Below, one piece after another: positions 1-13,234 of a DNA stretch of 64,000 nt. Each line of letters opens with the position of its first letter. Position 1 is the first letter of the stretch. Below the pieces are notes generated by a model. It was not told where the DNA came from. It was given only the letters and a program-made list of their open reading frames with translations, and made no database searches. Source of the stretch: Trogon surrucura (taxonomy: Eukaryota; Chordata; Aves; Trogoniformes; Trogonidae). The stretch is taken from positions 1,116,001-1,180,000 of the forward strand of contig CM036627.1 in the NCBI GenBank assembly GCA_020746105.1. Direction: 5' to 3'. Position numbers and translations under genes: made by a program.

Positions 1-3000
1 AACAGGATGCCAATATACATATCTTTAAAGACCTGACTTGGAAAGTACAGTTGTTTTAAAAAAAAATGTGCATATGAAAATATTACAAAGATAATGGATA
101 CAATGAAAAATCATCTTCCTCATCATTCCACTGACAATTAGATCAGTACTAAAACCAGTAATGCCAGCCAAAAAAAAAATAAATGTGATTTTCTAATTTC
201 ATTCACAGGATTTACACAAATGTTAGCATTAACTTGAACGTTACATGATCCGCCAGAGTTATCAGTCATCTTGTATTTCAATGGAAACACACACACAAAT
301 AACACGGACAAAGGATAAATCACAAGATACTGTAAAATCATAAACAGTGTTCCTAAGGTTTTTAGTTTTTTCTAGACCATCTGAATTAGGCTAAGTTCTT
401 TTCCTGCAAAAAATCAGTTGTCTACGGACAAACCATGACAAATTGAAAAAAAATTACTAAATCAAACTGAGCTGTTTTGTCTTTTTTTTTTGTTTTACTT
501 TGCTATAGAACACTATTGCTAAAACAATTAACTGACAATCCTAATACTTGTGCAGTTGCTTGAGATTCAAAGCACTCAGACATATAAATAAAGCATGATC
601 CAGTGTCTTTTTACAGAATATAAATGAAAAATGTAAGAAGTCCATCTCAATTTACATTCAGGATTTGACTCAGAACTATTTAAATCATTAGTGCTGAAAT
701 TCTGAATACAATTTATTTTTAAAATAGCAATATGCTTAAACATTTCACTTAGTCGTGTTCACTCAGTTTCTGTTTGAGACTCTTCCAAAGAAAACAACCA
801 TAGGTTTTACTGAATCCACCATATGACAGAAACAAGGGACAGATGGAGAACAAGACTGTTTCTATGCACTCACAGATGGAGGAGATTGGAGCTGATATAT
901 TCAAGATATTTTACACCCCTCTGTATTTTGAGTAAACAATGAAATAAGATACCAAAAGGCTATCACTGTTGCTGGTAGAAGTGACAGTTCCTATTTGTAA
1001 AACTATGCCAGCATGCTGCACTTGAAACACTCGAATTATAACAATTTTCATTCCTGAAATGCCCTCGTTCCTTGCTTCCAAGAGATTCAGTAACTGCTGG
1101 GTACTATAACTTAATCTAAACCACTGCCAGATGAATTAGTGACAGGTTCCCAGCAACTTTCTGATGGCCGTCAGATGGAGGAATGTCAACAGCACTGGCC
1201 AAATAATTGGAGAGACATTCTTAAGAAGTTGCATAATGAAAGATTTACTACTTTAAGAGTTCACGTGGTGCCACACGAGATAAATCAAAATAGTAAATGA
1301 GTTCAGCCGCAAAATGAAACTAAAATCAAGTTGCACTAATTGCAGATTTTAATGTAATATTTGTCTATGTCATATTCCTAACCACACCTAACGTATTTAC
1401 TGGGAAAGGGTATGCAGAAGTTCTTCTTCTCTCAAATCATGGATTAAAAAAAATATAACAAAAGAGAATGCGGTTCAAATGAGGTTAATAATGGTTCTTT
1501 CCAGACAAAATTTGCAATGTTCACTTTTTTCATAAAAGACAGTATAATACCTCTACAAATACAAATATTCAGAACTCTGTCTACAATGAAGAATTAATCT
1601 CAAGGGACTTTCATTAACATTCATTCTAAATATTCAGATTATACAGTATCTTTGTTTTAAGGAAAAAAAATTATTGGCTTTAACTAAAAATGGAAAATGC
1701 TGGAGCATTGAAGTAAGATTAATGAAGTTTAATTAAACAAACAGTTGTAATCCATACAGATTTAATGTAATACGTTTATTTTAAAATTAAAGCAAAATTA
1801 TTCAAGTTCTTTATGAAGTGTGCCCTGAAAATACGGTACAAATCAATACTGAAAATTCTGTGGTCCTCTTAATTTCTTTTTTTTCAGAGTGCTACCACCT
1901 GCTCATACCTTTATTAGAGAAATCAGTTCCTGCATTGTTTAGCTGTGTGCCACAGAGCTGAGAAGGTAACTGGTCCAATTTAGCATGAAATGTTGGTGGT
2001 CAGTGATACAAATTCCATTTTTTGGCATTTTCAGCATTCAGGAAAGTTTCATCCTGAGAACTTGTAACATAGACCTTGCAGAACAACTGCTAAAGGAAAG
2101 ACCTTCCTTTCCTGTGCTTTATTTCAACTCTTAGCAATTTTTCCCAGGTTCCTTCAACTTCCAGGAGCCTGATTTGCAGAGCATCATTTGTAAACGCATG
2201 TTTACGACACAACTTCCTGTCTGGATTTTTTTGAAAGAGTTATTCAGTTTTCGTACAACATAGGTACCCCTTAAGACTTTACTAGGCAGAGGGCAGCACC
2301 CGTTTTTACCCCAGTAGTGTTCCCTGTCTTTTATTGCACTCACTGGAATTCTACCCAAGAGGTGTCTCTGCTCACATAATGCCGGCTGCCTCTACGCTGT
2401 GCACTGCAACACTACCAGCATTTAAGATCCACCTTCCCCTGGAAGGGCATTGTTACTTGCTGCAGCTTTTATCTTTACCAAGCTGCATTATTTAGTACTT
2501 AGTCTGTGCGTTACCCTCCTGTCCTCAATTGCATTGTCCTTTACCCATCATGGATAAATGTCAGATTTTAAATATTTATAGGGATTTACACTGAGAGTCT
2601 AACTCCTACTAAAAATGCAGAGAAGTGAATCCCAGTGACTGCACCACACTGGATTACTTGTAGGATCTTGCATATTGGGCAAAACTCTGATGACTAATGC
2701 AAGAAGAAACCAAACAGAGCACCTCAGACAGCTTCCATTGGATATACTGAGACACATACGTGCTACGTACATGCTATATTAAGATAAAAATTTTTAAAAA
2801 GGATCCTAAGGACACTTAGTTCTTCCCCACACAGCTTCTCAAGATAGCGTTATGCCCTTCTTCTTCCTATAAAATCTGAAAACATTGATATCTGGAATAG
2901 CTTGTAAGTACAAACTCCTACTCCTATGAAATACACCATGGCACTTTATTAACATTCGCCATTAAGACAAGTTTCTTGGTGTGAGAGCATCTCTGGAGGG

Positions 3001-6000
3001 TAACACCCCACTGTGATTTCAGTTTAATACCAGATCTGCTGAAACCCCAATCCAAACTTCGGCTGCATCTACTTGATCAGGTAGCTAGGACTAACAGCAG
3101 CAGATCTGCAAAGTAAACCCAAGGACACTAAGGTCCCAAGATGAACAAAGATCCACACTTTACAGATTTTATCTTGTAGTTCAGTCCTGTGGGCTACTAT
3201 TCAAAATGAAGAAAAAATGAGAGATGAGAATGATCAGGAGATGAAAGCATAACCAGTCCAAGTGAAAACACTACTGTAGGAATACCTTTGACTTCTTATA
3301 AAAAAAAAGAATTAAAAAATCTCAGTTTAGCATTCTGTGCACTCTCAGTATTTGCCTTATTCATAATTAATAAGATTTCGATTTCCTCTTCAAGACTACT
3401 TGTTAGGCTAGCCATAGATCCCCCAAGATCTACTATGATAAATGAAATGTAATATTTCTTTTAATGTTTTCACACATTTGTTTTTTAATTACATTTGCTT
3501 TGCTTTAGAGAATGAACTATAAATACTGTGTCAAATCACACTCTGCATCTTGCGGTAGTTAATTTTTGGTTCATCATATGCTGAGTTCTCAAAAATTGAT
3601 AGAGTAGTCAATGACATGAAGTAATTTTTATGCTGCACAGTTATAATCACCCTCACTCAAGATTAAAAGTAAAATAAACATTCAACAACTGCAGTGATGT
3701 TACTCTCTGACAACTCTCATAGTATCAGTTGAGGGTTTTGTGATAGTTAATCACTGATACTAATACAGTAGATCATTATTTGAGAAAGATCAACCTTGGC
3801 AAACCGAAAACAGCACCAATGTGAGAGGGAGGCACAAGAAAGGGCACATAGAACGGAGTAAGACTTCCTACTTCTTGTTACTGACTGAGCAACCCATAAA
3901 ATGGAGAAAGTAACACAAACAGCTGGATAATTATACCATTGTTTTGTCCTTTAATTTAAGCCTTACATAAATTAGACTCAAGTCTAAGCCTTTCAGTTTT
4001 ATTTTTTGTTTGGTAGGTTTTTCTGATGTGATTTGTTGGGTTTTTTTTAATAAGAAAAAGAAACAACTATTTAAAAAAAAACCACAAAAAACCTCAAACG
4101 CCACACAAAGGGGGAAGGAACACTGTTACTATTTCCTTACAAACTCTTCATAATTACCAAGTGAAGGGATTACTTTGTTGGCAACTGCCTAATAGCTTAT
4201 TTTTGTAACCCTCCCTTAGTCATGCAAAAATTAGAGAGAACACATGAAAAGAGTTCTAAAAGCTTTTTTAAAAAAAATTCATCTGAACAGCAGCAGTTAC
4301 AGACATGCAAGTGGAAAAGAGAATATTAAGGTAAATATTCACATTGAATAGTCTGTGTGGCTTGGGTTTATGGTGGCGAAAAGTTCAATATAACAAAGAC
4401 TTCCCTGCATGATTAACAGATTAAGCAATAAAAATATGTTTATGTAACATAGCTATTCCCAATGAATTTATTTCACTTTCAGATTTCTGACATTTTTTGA
4501 ACATGTTCTTAATCCTACTCTAAGAACTTTTGGAGCCCAAAACATGCATCATTAACAACATTGGATCTCTTAAACAATTAGGTATACATTTAGGTATCTC
4601 TCATGTTGCTACATATCTATTGAATGGGTCAACTACCTTACGTAATGTACCTTGACAAGCTAAAAACTGATTTTGCATCTTTGCAGGTCACATATCCATT
4701 TGTTTGAGGCATATACTGCTTACTACTTTGAATGATTTATCAGTAACAGGAGGGAAGATGCACTACGTTTTGCAAGACTAAAGAAAACTTCAGAAAGCAG
4801 TGGCAGCTCCTAAGCATTTCCCCACCTCTTTTGTTGACTTACCGTAAGTGAACTTCATCCATACCTCAGTGTGAAGCTCCCAAGTGAAACCAATTGTTTT
4901 GAGTTCTTCACACTCCGAGTTCCTAAACGGAAACGTCAAAACAAAATGGTCATCTTCTAAACTCTAGCTTGCAGGTCACATATTGTTGGTAGAAAAACTA
5001 TTTAATAGTGTATCATTCCCTGCTAGTGTGTGGTGATGAGCGGCAGATCAAATATGTTAATTGTGCATCTGGAGTTAGCTTCAACATGGATTTTATAATG
5101 CTACTCTCTCGATAGAACAACTTTTCCAGCTACACTAAGAATTCCATTACTGCAATTAATGAACCTGAATATAATGCTTTAGATAAATAAATAAATAAAT
5201 AGGCAAGGCCCTGTAATATAACAGAAGGGAAAGCTTTTATGTGCCAATGAGGTACAATAAAGCAACCTGCTTATATGCTTTTGTGCAATTCCTCCATGTA
5301 ATTGCATCTGCCTCAGAAATACAATGCAAAACTCTCAAATTAAATGGAATTAACTTCACACCAATGACATGTTAACACACCCAAAGGACTACAGTACCCA
5401 CTCTCACTAGCGTTCACATAGTTTTATAAATCCTTTGAACTACATCACTCTGTTCTCCTGTGCTATGTCTATTTATTTGGGGCACGAGAAGATCTCGATA
5501 TATTCTGTTTGAATTCTGGGACTCATTGAGTTGAATTGTCACTATAAACCAGTGACTGCCAGGTGTGCGTAGGGAAAAGCAATAAGTAAGTCAATCCAGA
5601 GCCAGACCACTGCGTAGGTTTAACTGGAACAGCTGATGAAAACCCCAAGGGATGACATTAAGTTTTCAAGCCTCCTGCCTCACACAGTGAAGTCTCAGCA
5701 TCAGTAGAGATGATACAAAGAGAGCGATATTATAAAACCACTGCTGTGGTATGCTTCTGATTCAGAATGTCAAACACTCTGTGCCTTAAAGCAGATGGAC
5801 CTCTGCACAGATCCTCTGAACTCATGGCGTGCTGGGAACTCTCCAGGACTGGCACTATACCACAAGACACTGATTCACCTTGAAAATGCATGGAGCAATG
5901 AACTAAAGATCTGCAGAAGTACCCTCCCTGGCAGATCAGACAACATTTCAATAACATTCCATGATACAAATAGGGATCTGGTTGCTTTGTATATACAACA

Positions 6001-6728
6001 AGCTCTCAGTTGAGAGTTCCCTCACTTGGATTTCACATCCGGGGTTTGTAACTGTGTTAAGAAAGAAACAAAGACCAAAACACCATTATGCCGTTCGTGG
6101 TGGATTCTTAAACATCATCAACTTTTGGTCTGCGTGGCCTCAAAAAGAATAAAACAGAACAACAGAAAGCACAAAGGGTTGACAAAGATGGGCAAAGCTA
6201 TTAAACAGTTTTGCATTAAAACCAACAAGAACTCCACACTTCAAGACTGAGGGCGAATCTTGATAGAAGAGGGTGGCATGGAAAATAAAGCATGTCAGAT
6301 AACACCGGCAGATGGCAGGTTCTAAACAAATAAGAGATGTCCTTCAAAATATTCAGGAATTACACTTAGGAAGAAAAAAAAGTCAAAATAGATGCTTTCT
6401 TCATTTATAGGAATCCCTTTTTGTTCAACATCCTGAGTAAATCTCAGAGAAAACCAAATCAAGTAAGGCATGAGTGAGTTCAACAGTGAATCATAAATCA
6501 GTAAAATGAGAAGGATTCCTTTAAAAATAGGTCAGGTAACATCGCAGTAGTAATTCTCCTCTAAGTACAGATCGCTTTATCTACATTCTGTTTTCTCACA
6601 TGGCAAATGCCTTCAAGTATCATGAATTATTTTATGCAGAATAAGTATCATATTAGTGTCTAAGCAGTTCAAAAGGTACAGTACTCTGGTTGAGCACTGG
6701 AAGGTTTTCTCAAGCAATGAAAAAGGAG
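1..6728. other. AT-rich non-coding DNA, no gene seen
   Basis: No open frame here exceeds about 80 codons and none resembles a known protein. The stretch is AT-rich with many short A or T runs. A weak inverted T-run/A-run pair lies at about 4033-4086 and an (ATAA)n run at 5183-5201. I see no mobile element that can be named. It could be intergenic or intronic. Short exons cannot be ruled out by eye. Confidence 0.6.
5183..5201. repeat. (ATAA)n tetranucleotide repeat
   Basis: About four and a half tandem copies of ATAA. This is a short simple repeat with no associated mobile element visible next to it. Confidence 0.85.
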
Positions 6729-6757
6729 ATATATATATATATACACACACACACACA
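6729..6757. repeat. (AT)n(AC)n compound microsatellite
   Basis: Seven AT units (6729-6742) run directly into seven and a half AC units (6743-6757). A compound alternating purine-pyrimidine tract of this type is often length-polymorphic and can adopt Z-DNA or cruciform structures. It lies about 40 bp before a diverged tandem duplication. Confidence 0.95.
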
Positions 6758-6800
6758 TAGACACACTATGTAGGGAGTTACTGATGAAGCAGAATAAATG

Positions 6801-6959
6801 GGTCATACAGTGTTTTTTAAAGGTCTATTACTGTGAAAATACATGCCCACTAATGGGATGTAAAACCAGGTTCTCAGTAAGTAGGTCATGCAGCATTTTT
6901 ATAGTCTATTAGAATACACACATGCATACTAATGGAATACAAAACTGGATTCTGTAAAA
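6801..6959. repeat. Diverged tandem duplication, unit about 80 bp
   Basis: The segment at 6801-6880 is repeated at 6884-6959 with substitutions and small indels. Landmarks occur in the same order in both copies: ggtcat(a/g)cag, then a T-rich run, (g)gtctatta, aatacatgcc or acacatgcat, actaatgg, a near-match taaaaccagg or caaaactgga, and ttct. Both copies are non-coding. The divergence suggests an old local duplication rather than an active satellite. No further copies are visible nearby. Confidence 0.8.
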
Positions 6960-8473
6960 GTAAGAAGATTAGAGACCAAAAAAAAAAATCCTATGACATG
7001 GATGGAGTCTGAGAGGTTGCTCTATTAGACAGCTGTATATATTTGTCAGGGATAATCTATTTCCTGAAATATTTCTCTTTTCTTGCGAAGTTGTTTGAAA
7101 TAGTCTCATGGGGAATCGCGGTTTTCTGTTAGCTCAGAGCAATAAAAATATAGCTCATTTCTAAAACTGGATGTTAGAAAGTAATACTGCCTCTAGAGAG
7201 CATTACTTTAAGCATCCAAAGTTTGAGAAAAGAAAGCTAGAAGATGACAGAAACAAAACTAAGGATAAAGTCGTGTTTAAAGTTGTCATTCAATCTCTTA
7301 TAGCTTTGTTGACAGATTAATTAAGCTTACTTATAAAAACCACACTGAATTGACAAACTGTATTATCTGTAATAAATAAAACTACAGCAATACAAAGAAT
7401 ATAAAACCACAGGACTAAAACGTAAGCATCTTCTGAACTTCTATTTAAGAGCACAAAATATTTCTATTTAATACTCAATTTGTTCTATATTCAGATTTGC
7501 TCTATATTCAAATATATTGAAAACCTACCAGACAAGATCATAATTTCTACACCTCAGAGTGCTTTGTCAGAACAAAATCAAGAGATATCAAAGCAAGAGA
7601 ATTCCAAGGAGTAAAAATACGACCTCGCTTTAAGAAGCATATTATACGTTTCAAAGGTGTGTTGAGCTGACTGGCTGCAACTTCACATTCCGGGTGACGG
7701 CTGCACTGGGATCCAACTACCCAAGAACCTCAACACATTCACAGCTTAAGTGCAGATGCAGTATTTGAGTACAAATTATGTATCCTGGCCTTTCACAAGT
7801 AACTCTTTTGTTTTAAAATAGGTTGCCCTGAATGAAAGAAAGAATTAGTACATCGCATTCTTCATCCTTCAACACAGGTGGCTTGCTGAGGCCCCCCACC
7901 TTTCCTTATTTTGTGAAGCACAAACTCATTTAAGAGTAACCACACATTAACAACCCGTCATTCATATGATGTTAATGCCTTCAAGATAATACATTTGTAT
8001 CTTGCCAGACACTTGACAGTTTAACTACTGACTGAAATCGTATGCATTTGTAAATGCACTCTGCATACACTGCACGGTGTCTGCCTGACACCGCTGACAG
8101 ACAACAGCGAATAAAGAATTTCTAAAACTGACAGTTAGAGGTGGATGCAGATGGATTTTCTGGAGTTGTCTCTTACAGAACAAAAAAAACCATCCAAATC
8201 AAAGAATGGATTTAGTGGAAAAAGCAGCTAAATTTCCCATCATTGTTTTGGGGGTTTTTAATAAAATACTATTTCAGATTATTCTCTCACCCTGACACTC
8301 TTGCATTATGATTAAGCATACAACACAGCCATGCAACTGGAATGTAATACAGGAATTACATACTTCATATTTCAGTTACTCATCGAAGAGACATCAGTGA
8401 GGGAGAACATCTTAGGAGCAGGAGGAGTAAAACATACTAGTAGTTTTCAACTCCCGAAACAACTTCAGATTTC
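6960..8473. other. AT-rich non-coding DNA
   Basis: No gene, RNA or mobile element is recognised. The sequence around 7660-7740 is less AT-rich and holds several CpGs, but no coding frame or known repeat could be tied to it. Confidence 0.6.
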
Positions 8474-8504
8474 GGGGGGGAGGGAGGGGAGGGAGGAGGT
8501 GGGG
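8474..8504 (+). other. G-quadruplex-forming purine tract
   Basis: A G7 run is followed by G3, G4 and G3 runs separated by single A residues, then further G pairs and a G4 run. This meets the G3+N1-7 rule four times with one-base loops, the most stable class of predicted quadruplex. It sits in AT-rich DNA with no CpG island or promoter features around it. A short open frame spans it (8331-8525) but looks accidental. Confidence 0.85.
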
Positions 8505-9334
8505 ATTAAAAAAAATGAAAATTAAGTTTTTAGAAATAAAAGTTAAGATCAGCTAAAAGCTAAGGGGTGACAATTCTAATCACAAGCCTCTAAGGTTGAT
8601 ACTCTCCCAATACAGACCATAACAACCTTCATTCATTCAGTATTCTTTCATTTCTTTCCCCAGCTGCTAATGGAAAACACGGCTAGGATGCAGCACAAGT
8701 CAGGCACGAACCCAGCACAAATTATAATAGAGAAATCCAATTAAGACCCTCACTGAAAAAAAAAAAACATATGAGAAAGAATGAAACGCTAGAAGCTATG
8801 TTTTACTTCTTCCAGGGAAACTATATAATTAATACTGAATGTTTACTGATGAGCAGAGCCATTAGAGTGAGAAGTGGTAGCTTTAATTTTCCATTTAAAT
8901 GAATAAATTAACACACTATCTGAACAATTAGGCTGACAGTTAAATTTTTCTACTATTAGCTGTTTCTGCTTACAAAACTACATCTTGTCTTGTTTAGGTT
9001 AAAGAATTCCACATTTTCAAATACTTCCAAGAAATTTCAAGAAACCAGTTGACTCAAGAGGTGCCAAAAAAATGTCTGCTTTTGATAGCAGAAAAATATT
9101 TCATAAATGCTTGTCCCAGACAGACTTACCATTATCTTGGCCAAATTTATTTCTAGATCACAACTTAGAACTAACAGTTACCCTAATAAATTGGGTAAGA
9201 CTTCAGGTCCTTGCTATCCCTCAGTTCAGAAGTGCTTAGGGTATTGAGTCTTGGCCTGTAACACTCAATCTAGAAAATTTAGCTTTCTAAATAAATAATT
9301 CCAAACATCAAGCAATTCCCTCAAGCGGTTTAAT
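8505..9334. other. AT-rich non-coding DNA
   Basis: No gene, RNA or named repeat is seen. A short A-run lies near 8757-8767. Confidence 0.6.
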
Positions 9335-10110
9335 TTGTACAGTAACGCAGACCTTTTGGTGGGTATGGGATTCATTTTGTTTCATGTCCTCTCCCTGAGG
9401 ACAAGAAAGCCCATTCCCACCAGGGTAACCCAGCAGAGGATGACCCACGCCACAAAAGCAAGTGCTGTTTCCATTACCTCCAAGAATTCTTTTCTATTCT
9501 GTATTGAAAACAGAAATACAGAAATCCTTTTTGGCTTACCAGAGTGCAAACAACAGAGTGGACAGCTGCCCATTCCTCTCTGCCACTACCTTCCTCAGTT
9601 GCTCTCCATCTTCCTGCTGGCAGTTCCTCCCCATCACTATTTTCACCCTACTCTCGAGAAACATCCCAGTTCTGTTGGATACACCCCTGTTTCATGGGAC
9701 GCCCCAAACCAGACCGAGTTCGGTGGTGGGCCTGCTGACACCTTCTCCTGCATCAAATCCCTAATAAGACAGAAAAGATTTCCCACTGTAAGCTGAGAAG
9801 TCCCAAAGAGGCCAGAGCCAGGTCCCAGAAGCTGTACAGCCAGCCCATGAGCCCACCTGCAGCACTGAAGGTCCAGCTGCCAGCACTGCCCAGCAGCACA
9901 CTGCCAGCTCCAGAACCTTCTTCTCCAGCAGGTGCCGCCCTGCCCAGGGAGGGTCCCCTCAGCCTTCCACCCCCTCTCAGCTGCCGCCCCTCTGCAGGGC
10001 TTCCCACACCCCAGCACACCCCTCACCTTGCTGCCCCCCTCAGCGACCCTCCCTGCAGCAGCCACAGCCTCTGACTGGCAGGACAAGGCTCACCCAGAGC
10101 CCCTCCCCAG
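9335..10110. other. GC-rich patch with overlapping open frames, origin unknown
   Basis: This segment, GC-rich mainly in 9600-10110, stands out from AT-rich flanks. It holds a 153-codon plus frame (9335-9796), a 147-codon minus frame (9643-10086) and a 63-codon minus frame (9382-9573). The last carries a 23-residue uninterrupted hydrophobic stretch at residues 37-59, followed by a basic and acidic tail. None resembles a known protein. The minus strand of 9840-10090 is purine-rich with repeated CTG and CAGG words, as in non-coding exons or retroelement LTRs. Candidates are an unrecognised LTR or retroelement remnant, a lineage-specific non-coding exon, or chance open frames in GC-rich sequence. 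The last is the default reading. Confidence 0.4.
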
Positions 10111-12269
10111 CCCCACATGCACAAGTATTTACCATTTTTCCTCATTTAGCCCAGCTGCAGACAATAATAAGACCATCCACCCTCCCTGTCTCAGCTGCAC
10201 ATACTTATCGCAATTTCACAACATGTCCAGAGTTGGAGCAAGAGAATCCAGATATATTCAGGGTTGGGGTGAGGAAATGGTTTGGTTTTTACACTCAGAA
10301 CTATGGCAAGCTCAGTAATACTCTTTACTCCTTTGCTGGGATGTAATTATGCTGTATGAACATCACAAAGACAATTAATTGCTGGTACTTCTTTAACCTA
10401 AAAGAATAAATCTTGTTTCTAATACAAACTATGTCTCTTGTTCTGATTCATACTCTCTTCCCTATCACATTAAAACCTTTTTTTCTAGTTAGGAACATCA
10501 GTTGGGGAGAGAGTTGCTTGTTGATTTTTTTCATTGTTTGGGGTTTTTTTTAAGCCGGGAGATGAGAGCAATGAAAGATAATATAATGCAATTGTAAAAG
10601 CCAAGTATAGAAAGAAAAGCAGAAAAAAAAATGAAAAACAGACCCCGCAGATACTGCAGAAAGATTTATATGAAAAATGTATATGCATATTCTCAGATAA
10701 CACTGATCTTGCAAGATCATACTGCTTATATCTTATTCTAGAAAAAGAAAGCATCACTTTTAAAAACAAAAACTTTTTTTGCACCTAGGAACTTTAAAAT
10801 AAGTTTTAAAAACCATTCAGAATCTATATGGTAGTTACCGTAAGTAAGTAATTGTCTGTCACTTGATTTTTTTTCCCCAGCAGCAGAAAACCCTGTAATA
10901 ATGAAAGGCCCACAAGTGCTGCGGGCGCAACAGACTCGAGAGGTAGAAAATTTACAGACTACATCCAAAATGCAAATTACATTGCCAGAATTTCCTGACC
11001 TGCAGCCAGGTTTAGGTTCTTTCTGAATTGTTAACCACTCACAGGAAGATTTGCAAACGTGCCACTCGTTCAAAGTAAGGCAGCAAATGCATTCTGTTCT
11101 TCACCTCGATGATGCGCAGGAAATGGTTTCACTTCTTGTCAGCTTACAACCATCACAATTTCCCCTGCGGGTTTGACTTCAATAGAATTCCCAAAGTAAA
11201 CCACAAGGGTTCTCGACTTTCAGCAGCTATAAAATATAATTCCTAGTGTTGGCAGAAACAGAACAGACTGTTTTCATCTAAAATATCCTCATTTCTGATG
11301 CCTTCACCCTAAGCAGCTTGCCTTGGGAACCAAAGGATAGGAACGTCCATTCAGATATATCTTTTTAGTTTATACTTTGGGTTTGTTCTGACACGAAGGT
11401 TTTGATGTGCCACAAAACACCAATTCTCATGTTACTTCTAGCTCTAAGGATTCCAGAAATAGTCAAGGAAAGAATAATATTCAATCAGCATGAAAAAAAA
11501 AAAAATCAAAATTCACAGTAAGCTGTTGGCATGGACTGCTCTAAACAGCATCTAAGATAATATATAGACATCATGTCAAATGTTGATCAGAAATAAAATT
11601 AGCGTTGTCTGAAACCACCCCCAAGTATTCTGTAGTAACACATGGTTTCTGACTCACTCTGAAGAACTGTCTTTCAGTGTGAATTGTGCTATGGAAGGAC
11701 AGTAAGTACTCTAGAGCCTGGATATACAATTTGTTTACACACTGGAGGATTGAAGCAAATTCTTCTAAGTAGTGATTTGCATTGAAATCCCACTATGTGA
11801 CCTTTATGGAGTCATTTTACCCACACCTTATGAGTATTCCTGCAAAGTCTGGACAATTTAAAAATGATAATTTTAAAGAACTTTGGTTTTCTTTCTGAAT
11901 TGTAGGGTTTCTTTGCAGCCTTACACATGCACTGCCTGAAGGTTACCCTGAGGCTCAGTGGCAACAGATGAGCAGCACTTAATTCTCACAGGTGCACTTT
12001 AAAGATGTAGGAGAAATGTAGCTTGCGTGGAAAACTTCTGTCAGACTCATTAAGCAATTAAAATGATTTCTCAGAGGAATGTAATAACTATTCTTGTAAT
12101 TGCACCCTTAAAAATAAAGACCTGTTCATATAGTTGCACTGTATTACTCCGCAATACCCCGTTTCATAGACTACCTCAGTGGAAAATAGTTAAAAGTCTA
12201 TCACATGTCAACTTCTGATCAGGTACTCGCAACATCAAGCAGCAGTTTTGAGCACCTCAGTATAAGAGA
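10111..12269. other. Non-coding DNA, no gene seen
   Basis: Mixed AT-rich sequence with short open frames only. Two of these (minus 10485-10784 and 10738-11073) overlap each other, are AT-driven and show no family resemblance. No mobile element is recognised before the CR1 at 12270. Confidence 0.55.
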
Positions 12270-12743
12270 GATATCGAGGTGTTAGAGCGAGTGCAGAAGA
12301 GGGCGACAAAGCTGGTGAAGGGCCTGGAGAATAGACCTTACGAGGAGCGATTGAGGGAGCTGGGACTGTTCAGTTTGAGGAAGAGGAGGCTGAGGGGGGA
12401 CCTCATCATGCTCTACAGTTACTTGACAGGACATTGCAGAGAGGCTGGTGCTGGTCTCTTCTCACAGGTCATTAGGGACAGAACCAGGGGGAATGGGTTC
12501 AAGTTGCAACAGGGCAAGTTTAGACTGGACATCAGGAAGAAATTCTTCACGGAAAGAGTGGTCAGACCCTGGAACAGACTGCCCAGGGAGGGGTTGAGTC
12601 TCCATCCCTGGATGTGTTTAAGTGTCGCTGAGATGTGGTGTTGGGTGAGATGGTTTAGGGGTGAACTTGTAGTGTAGGGTTAATGGTTGGACTCGATGAT
12701 CCCAAGGGTCTTTTCCAGCCTGAACTGTTCTATGATTCTGTGA
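12270..12743 (+). mobile_element. CR1 LINE, 5'-truncated, older subfamily
   Basis: The element keeps the last ~100 codons of CR1 ORF2, the short 3' UTR and the tail. The UTR carries the CR1 hallmark ggttggactcgatgatc, then tcttttccagcctgaac, and the element ends in a degenerate ATTCTATG/ATTCTGTG pair at 12728-12743. The 3' UTR wording (gactcgatgatcccaagg) differs from that of the copies at 13235 and 48884 (gactagatgatcttt), so it belongs to another CR1 subfamily. As usual for CR1, no clear target-site duplication is visible. The orientation is plus. Confidence 0.93.
12279..12677 (+). pseudogene. CR1 ORF2 C-terminal fragment, frameshifted
   Basis: This is a remnant of the CR1 reverse transcriptase polyprotein, downstream of the catalytic palm. 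The family signature [17 protein letters not shown] opens the fragment, RRLRGDL is at residues 36-42, and DRTRGNG then KKFFTERVV follow. The first codon is GTG and not a real start. After NRLPRE (near 12588-12594) the frame is lost: one base is missing compared with the usual gggaggtggttgag, so the last ~35 residues are out of frame. In the restored phase the familiar ESPSL wording resumes and meets a stop. The fragment is non-functional. Confidence 0.9.
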
Positions 12744-13234
12744 TTTCCAAAATCTCACCATAGCTTATCCTCTACCTCAAAAGTTGTTTCATTAAAGGCA
12801 GTTGACCTTTGTTTAGCTTTTTTGATCTGTCCTGAAAACAATTACATTTTGAGGGCAAATGCACTAAAACCCTTGCCAAGTGTAAGACAACAAACACATA
12901 AAATAAAACTTAGGTCCAAGAAGAGAACAAAACAACATACTATGCAAAATGCAAAGAGAAAAAAAGCAACCATTTTCATCCTGTGCATTTGTTCCAAATT
13001 CCCATTCTTGGTATAAACAGTAACTAATCTTCTTAGGACCATTCTAGCTTTTTGGGGATGTCAGAATGCAGAGAGAGAGGAGCTGAGCTTCAGTTTGAGG
13101 AGAGGAGTTGGGATATTTGTTTGGTTTTTACTAAATAAAACCTGAGAAACACAAAGTTAAATTCCAGGAAATACTCAAATGGCCCATGAAACTAAAACAA
13201 TGATCTGAGTTTTTAAAAAAAATGTAAATTTCAG
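12744..13234. other. AT-rich spacer between two CR1 copies
   Basis: No gene is seen. Two short overlapping open frames near 12822-13042 are driven by A- and T-rich sequence. Confidence 0.6.

Noticed and set aside
1466-1490. ggttcaaat-type word as a tRNA or SINE B box
   Set aside because: No A box, no cloverleaf and no tail. It is a chance match.
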